From Kiloniellales bacterium (GTDB taxonomy: Bacteria; Pseudomonadota; Alphaproteobacteria; Kiloniellales; JAKSDN01), in contig JASJEC010000010.1 in NCBI GenBank assembly GCA_030064845.1, forward strand, positions 45,916-109,915: a stretch of DNA of 64,000 bases. The letters run 5' to 3'. Below, piece after piece: positions 60,654-64,000 of this stretch (position 1 is its first letter; the number at the start of each line of letters is the position of its first letter). The notes beneath the pieces were generated by a model. It worked only from the letters and a program-made list of their open reading frames with translations. It was not told where the DNA came from and ran no database searches. The position numbers and the translations under genes are program-made.

Positions 60654-61979
60654 TCATCCCCGGGCCATGGCGTCGCAGGCGCCTTCGAGGGCCGTGACCG
60701 TTTCGGCGATGTCCTGCTCGGTCGTGACGGCGCAGGTGAAGCGGCGCACGCCCGGCAGCACGTAGATCCCCCGGCGCAGCAGCTCCAGGTCGAGCTTGCG
60801 CATCGAGGCGGCGTCGCTCGCCATGACGTCGGTCTGGCTGACCGGTTCCCGGTCCATGAAGAGGAACTGCCAGAAGGACCCGCGCCCGGCCGCGATGGCC
60901 GGCACGCCCTTGCGGTCGAGCACGCCCTGGAGCGCGCCGGTCAGCTCGTCGGCGCGTCCGTGCAGGGCCTCGTAGAAGCCCGGCTTCTCCAGCTCGCGGA
61001 TGGTCGCCAGGCCGGCGGCCGCGGCGATCGGATTGCCGTGCAGCGTGCCGTTGATGTAGGCGTAGTCGGCCTGGCCCTTGTACTTGGGATTGGCCCGGTC
61101 GATGATCTCGGCGCGCCCGGCGACGCAGCCGAGCGGCCCGCCGCCGCCGACGATCTTGCCGTAGCTGGCGAGGTCCGGTGTCACGCCGAAGTACTCCTGC
61201 CCACCACCCAAGGCGAGCCGGAACCCGGTGACCACCTCGTCGAAGATCAGCACGATGCCGTGCTTGTCGCAGATCTGCCTGAGGCCCGCCAGGAAGCCCG
61301 GCTGCGGGAAGATGATGCGCTGCACCGGCTCGACGATGATGGCGGCGAGGTCGGCTTTGTTCGTCGCGACGATCCGCTCGACCACGTCGAGGTCGTTGTA
61401 GGGCGCGATCAGCACGGTCTGGGGCAGCACCTCGGGCACGCCGCCGCTGTCGACGCTGCCGACCGGGTAGTTGCCCGGCGCCTTGGGGAAGACGCTGACC
61501 GCGGAATAGTCGTGGTTGCCGTGGTAGGCGCCCTCGAACTTCAGGATCTTGTCCCGGCCGGTGAAGGCGCGGGCCATGCGCATGGCGTAGAAGGTCGCCT
61601 CGGACCCGGTGGTGGTGAAGGTGATCTTCTCGGCGCAGGGGATGACCCGCAGCAGCGTCTCGGAGAGCTCCACCGCCACGTCGTTCAGCGTGCCGAAGAC
61701 GTGGAGCGCCCGGCCGGCCTGCTCGCGCACCGCCGCGACCACCGCCGGGTGGGCGTGGCCCAGGATGTTGGCCCCAGCCCCGCCGACGTAGTCGATGTAG
61801 CGGCGTCCTTCCACGGAATAGAGGTGCGAGCCCTCGCCGCGCTCGACCACGAAGCGCAGGTCGTCCGGCAGGGAGTAGCCGCCCAGGCCGGCGCCCGGCA
61901 GGCTGCGCTCGGCGACCTCGTAGAGCTCGGCCTGGGTCTTGGCCGCTTGTTCCTGCGTTCTCGCTTCGGCTATCGCCAT
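60654..61979 (-). CDS. Class III aminotransferase (glutamate-1-semialdehyde-aminomutase-like)
   Basis: 441 residues. ATG 61979 is chosen for AAGGAC upstream; a longer frame begins inside the 62032-62107 repeat and is not credible. PLP-binding features are GSEATFYAMRMARAFTG, IIFDEVVTGFRLALGG and the Lys in SYGKIVGGGGPLG. Such enzymes transfer amino groups between omega- or beta-amino acids, or isomerise a glutamate semialdehyde. Its location by the dimethylglycine-dehydrogenase-type gene suggests work on an amino acid produced by demethylation. Confidence 0.88.
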   Translation of the reverse strand: MAIAEARTQEQAAKTQAELYEVAERSLPGAGLGGYSLPDDLRFVVERGEGSHLYSVEGRRYIDYVGGAGANILGHAHPAVVAAVREQAGRALHVFGTLNDVAVELSETLLRVIPCAEKITFTTTGSEATFYAMRMARAFTGRDKILKFEGAYHGNHDYSAVSVFPKAPGNYPVGSVDSGGVPEVLPQTVLIAPYNDLDVVERIVATNKADLAAIIVEPVQRIIFPQPGFLAGLRQICDKHGIVLIFDEVVTGFRLALGGGQEYFGVTPDLASYGKIVGGGGPLGCVAGRAEIIDRANPKYKGQADYAYINGTLHGNPIAAAAGLATIRELEKPGFYEALHGRADELTGALQGVLDRKGVPAIAAGRGSFWQFLFMDREPVSQTDVMASDAASMRKLDLELLRRGIYVLPGVRRFTCAVTTEQDIAETVTALEGACDAMARG

Positions 61980-62031
61980 GGCCTTGTCCTTTCGTTCCGC
62001 CAAGCTGCTCAAGGATGCGAACCTGGCACCA

Positions 62032-62107
62032 TCACCCTTCGACAAGCTCAGGGTGAGGGCAATGTGTATCAAGCAATCAACCTCACCCTGAGCCTGTCGA
62101 AGGGTGA
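62032..62107. repeat. Inverted repeat of the CCCTTCGACAAGCTC type
   Basis: Two 27-base arms, 62032-62058 and 62081-62107, are complementary with one mismatch around a 22-base spacer. From memory the core resembles repeats found between genes of many unrelated GC-rich bacteria. Read in the minus-strand frame it would give TLRQAQGE and LTLSLSKG, which flags the false N-terminal extension of the aminotransferase. Confidence 0.85.
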
Positions 62108-62143
62108 CGTCGATCAAGTACTCCTGACTGCGACAACGCCCTC

Positions 62144-64000
62144 CTAAGCGCGCGGGCGCTCGTTCTGCGGATCGTAGGCGGCCTCGCCCAGGACCCGGGC
62201 CGGGCGCCGCTCGCCCAGCACCATGACCTCAAGCTCCGAACCCGGTTCCGCATAGTCCGGCTTCAGGTAGGCGAAAGCCAGAGACTTCCCGACGTGGTGG
62301 CCGTAGCCGCCGGAGCTGACCGCGCCGACCAGCGTGCCGTTGTCGAAGACCGCCTCGCTGCCGTGGCAGTCAGAATCGGCGGCCTCGATCGCGAGATAGG
62401 CGCAGCGCCAGGGCAGCGGCGCCTCCTGGCTGGCCACCGTCGCGTCACGGCCGAGGAACTCCCGGTCCAGCTTGACGAAGCGCATGACGTCGGCCTCGGG
62501 CAGGGTCACCTCGTTGGTCAGCTCGCTGGCGCCCTTGAAGCCCTTCTCCAGGCGGAGCGCGTTGAGCGTGGCCGAGCCGAAGTTCTCCAGGCCGTGCTCC
62601 TTCCCGGCTTGCCAGAGGGCGTCGTAGACCTGGGCCATCCTGTCGAGCGGCACGTGCAGCTCCCAGCCGAGCTCGCCGACGTAGGAGACGCGGAGCGCGC
62701 GCACCGGCGCGCCGGCCACATCGATCTCCCGGGCCTTGAGCCAGGGAAAGGACTCGTTGTCGAGCGGCGCCTGGGTCACCTGGCGCAGGATGTCGCGCGA
62801 CGCCGGGCCCGAGAGCACCAGGCAGCCGTAGTCGCTCGACTGGTTGGTGACGGTCACGTCCTCGCCGTTCCGGTGCTGCTCCAGCCAGTCCATGATCCGG
62901 AGCTCGTGGAAGGCGGCGAACATGAGGTAGAAGCGGTCCTCGGCAAGGCGGGCGCAGGTCACCTCGGCCTCGATGGTGCCCTTCCGGTTCAGCAGGTGGC
63001 TGAGCACGATCCCGCCGACCTTGCGCGGCGGCCGGTTGGCGATCATGCGGTCGAGGAAGGCCTCGGCGCCCGGACCGGTCACGTCGACCTTGGCGAAGGC
63101 GGTCAGGTCCAGGATGCCGGCCCGCTCGCGCACCGCCTGGCACTCGGCGGCGACGCAGTCGAAGGCGGCCGAGCGCCGGAAGCTCTCGTGGTGGCGCTGC
63201 TCCACCCCGGGACGGGCGAACCATAGGGGCCGTTCCCAGCCGAAGACCTGCTCGTAGACCGCGCCGGCCTGCGCGAGGCGCTCGTAGAGCGGCGAGGCCT
63301 TGACCGGCCGGGCGGCCGGGCGGTCGCGGTGCGGGAAGGGCGTCTCGTGGCGCAGGATGTAGTCTTCCTTGACCTTCTCGACCGCATAGTCGAAGCCGGT
63401 CCAGGGGCCGTAGCGCCGGGGGTCGAAGGGCCGCATGTTGACCTCGGCGGTGCCGTGGACCATCCACTGGGCCAGGTACTTGCCGGCGCCCGGGCCCCAG
63501 GCGATGCCGACCGGGATGCCGGCGGCGCACCAGTAGTTCCGGAGGCCCGGCGCCGGGCCGAGCAGCATGCCGCCGTCGGGCGGGTGGGCGATGGCGCCGT
63601 GCACCACCCGCTTCACCCCCTTGTCGGCCAGGACCGGCACCCGCTCCAGGGCCGCTTCCAGCCAGGGCATGATGCGGTCGTAGTCGGCCTCGAAGAGCTC
63701 GTGCTCGGCCTCCCAAGGCGTGCCCTCGAGCCAGACCGGGCGCGGGTCCTTCTTCTCGTAGATGCCGATCAGGCCGGACTTCTGCTCCTGGCGGACGTAG
63801 CCGGAGACCACGTGGTCGTCGCGCACCACGGGCAGTTCCGTGTCGCGCTCGACGAACTCGGGCACCGTGTCGGTCACCAGGTAGTGGTGCGTCGCCGAGA
63901 CCACGGGCAGGTCGAGGCCGACCCACTCGCCGACCTGGCGCGCGTAGGTGCCGGCGGCGTTGACCACCATCTCGCAGCGCCACTCGCCCTGCTCGGTGAT
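62144..64000 (-). CDS. Dimethylglycine/sarcosine-dehydrogenase-type FAD oxidoreductase with GcvT domain, partial
   Basis: Cut by the right window edge: 618 residues visible, no start seen, and the frame is open to base 64000. The visible part begins near the end of the DAO-type FAD domain (WRCEMVVNAAGTYARQVGEW). Then comes the linker domain (GMLLGPAPGLRNYWCAAGIPVG), and a GcvT/aminomethyltransferase domain (FLDRMIANRPPRKVGG; RVSYVGELGWELHVPLDRM). It would demethylate an N-methylated amino acid and pass the one-carbon unit to tetrahydrofolate. The aminotransferase gene follows, 164 bases downstream. Confidence 0.88.
   Translation of the reverse strand: MTEQGEWRCEMVVNAAGTYARQVGEWVGLDLPVVSATHHYLVTDTVPEFVERDTELPVVRDDHVVSGYVRQEQKSGLIGIYEKKDPRPVWLEGTPWEAEHELFEADYDRIMPWLEAALERVPVLADKGVKRVVHGAIAHPPDGGMLLGPAPGLRNYWCAAGIPVGIAWGPGAGKYLAQWMVHGTAEVNMRPFDPRRYGPWTGFDYAVEKVKEDYILRHETPFPHRDRPAARPVKASPLYERLAQAGAVYEQVFGWERPLWFARPGVEQRHHESFRRSAAFDCVAAECQAVRERAGILDLTAFAKVDVTGPGAEAFLDRMIANRPPRKVGGIVLSHLLNRKGTIEAEVTCARLAEDRFYLMFAAFHELRIMDWLEQHRNGEDVTVTNQSSDYGCLVLSGPASRDILRQVTQAPLDNESFPWLKAREIDVAGAPVRALRVSYVGELGWELHVPLDRMAQVYDALWQAGKEHGLENFGSATLNALRLEKGFKGASELTNEVTLPEADVMRFVKLDREFLGRDATVASQEAPLPWRCAYLAIEAADSDCHGSEAVFDNGTLVGAVSSGGYGHHVGKSLAFAYLKPDYAEPGSELEVMVLGERRPARVLGEAAYDPQNERPRA

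Overview
The window is GC-rich, densely coded, and looks like a chromosomal segment of a free-living, probably marine or soil, alphaproteobacterium of the Rhodospirillales/Kiloniellales type. That placement is an inference. It rests on codon and GC bias, family content (ArsR, MAPEG, DUF1194, DUF427, many betaine-type catabolic enzymes) and a perfect CtrA-type box (TTAA-N7-TTAA) at 52870-52884. No rRNA, tRNA, CRISPR array, prophage or IS transposase was seen.

Layout. (1) 1-9817: the end of an aryl-polyene/flexirubin-type fatty-acid-like biosynthetic operon on the minus strand (ACP, COG4648 membrane protein, AMP ligase, hotdog dehydratase, HtrB-like acyltransferase, LolA-like carrier, MMPL exporter, ketosynthase, ketosynthase-like partner). 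A flavin halogenase/dehydrogenase-family gene diverges from it. (2) 9940-15616: a CocE-type hydrolase and an M81 peptidase, convergent with a hydroxyacid dehydrogenase and an Ldh-type oxidoreductase. (3) 15617-24067: a TPR protein, then a translationally coupled CoA operon (two acyl-CoA dehydrogenases, ADP-forming CoA ligase, CaiD-like hydratase) and a CaiB-type CoA transferase, together resembling carnitine/crotonobetaine metabolism. (4) 24210-29296: a fused symporter/solute-binding protein, a 2OG-Fe(II) oxygenase, and an ArsR regulator divergent from two small alpha/beta-barrel proteins. (5) 29484-36077: an RND efflux pump with its adaptor, and an MscS channel. (6) 36116-41231: a halohydrin-dehalogenase-like SDR next to a guanidino ureohydrolase, then a homocysteine S-methyltransferase and a gamma-glutamyltransferase. 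(7) 41521-47018: a small membrane protein, an HtrA-like protein lacking its catalytic triad, a GFA protein, an oligopeptide-type solute-binding protein and a hemerythrin. (8) 47256-52496: a signalling locus with a PhnD-like lipoprotein, a hybrid histidine kinase, a single-domain response regulator and a degenerate second receiver gene preceded by the same leader. (9) 52595-56461: assorted small genes, including a probable CtrA-controlled Cys-rich protein. (10) 56512-64000: three tandem enolase-superfamily enzymes, an alpha/beta hydrolase, a class III aminotransferase and a dimethylglycine/sarcosine-dehydrogenase-type protein cut by the right edge.

A recurring theme is catabolism of N-methylated or zwitterionic amino acids: CaiD/CaiB-like enzymes, a homocysteine methyltransferase, a dimethylglycine-dehydrogenase-like enzyme and enolase-superfamily enzymes of the hydroxyproline/proline-betaine type. 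The intergenic DNA is unusual. A family of structured palindromic repeats begins TAGAGCAGAT, in several cases exactly at a stop codon, and there are long perfect palindromes of unrelated sequence at 37.9 and 51.9 kb.

Most promising observations: the halohydrin dehalogenase motif set at 36.1-36.8 kb; the duplicated response-regulator leader with a decayed receiver gene; the stop-codon-abutting repeats and perfect palindromes; the triad-less HtrA protein; and the polyene operon with a halogenase-like neighbour.
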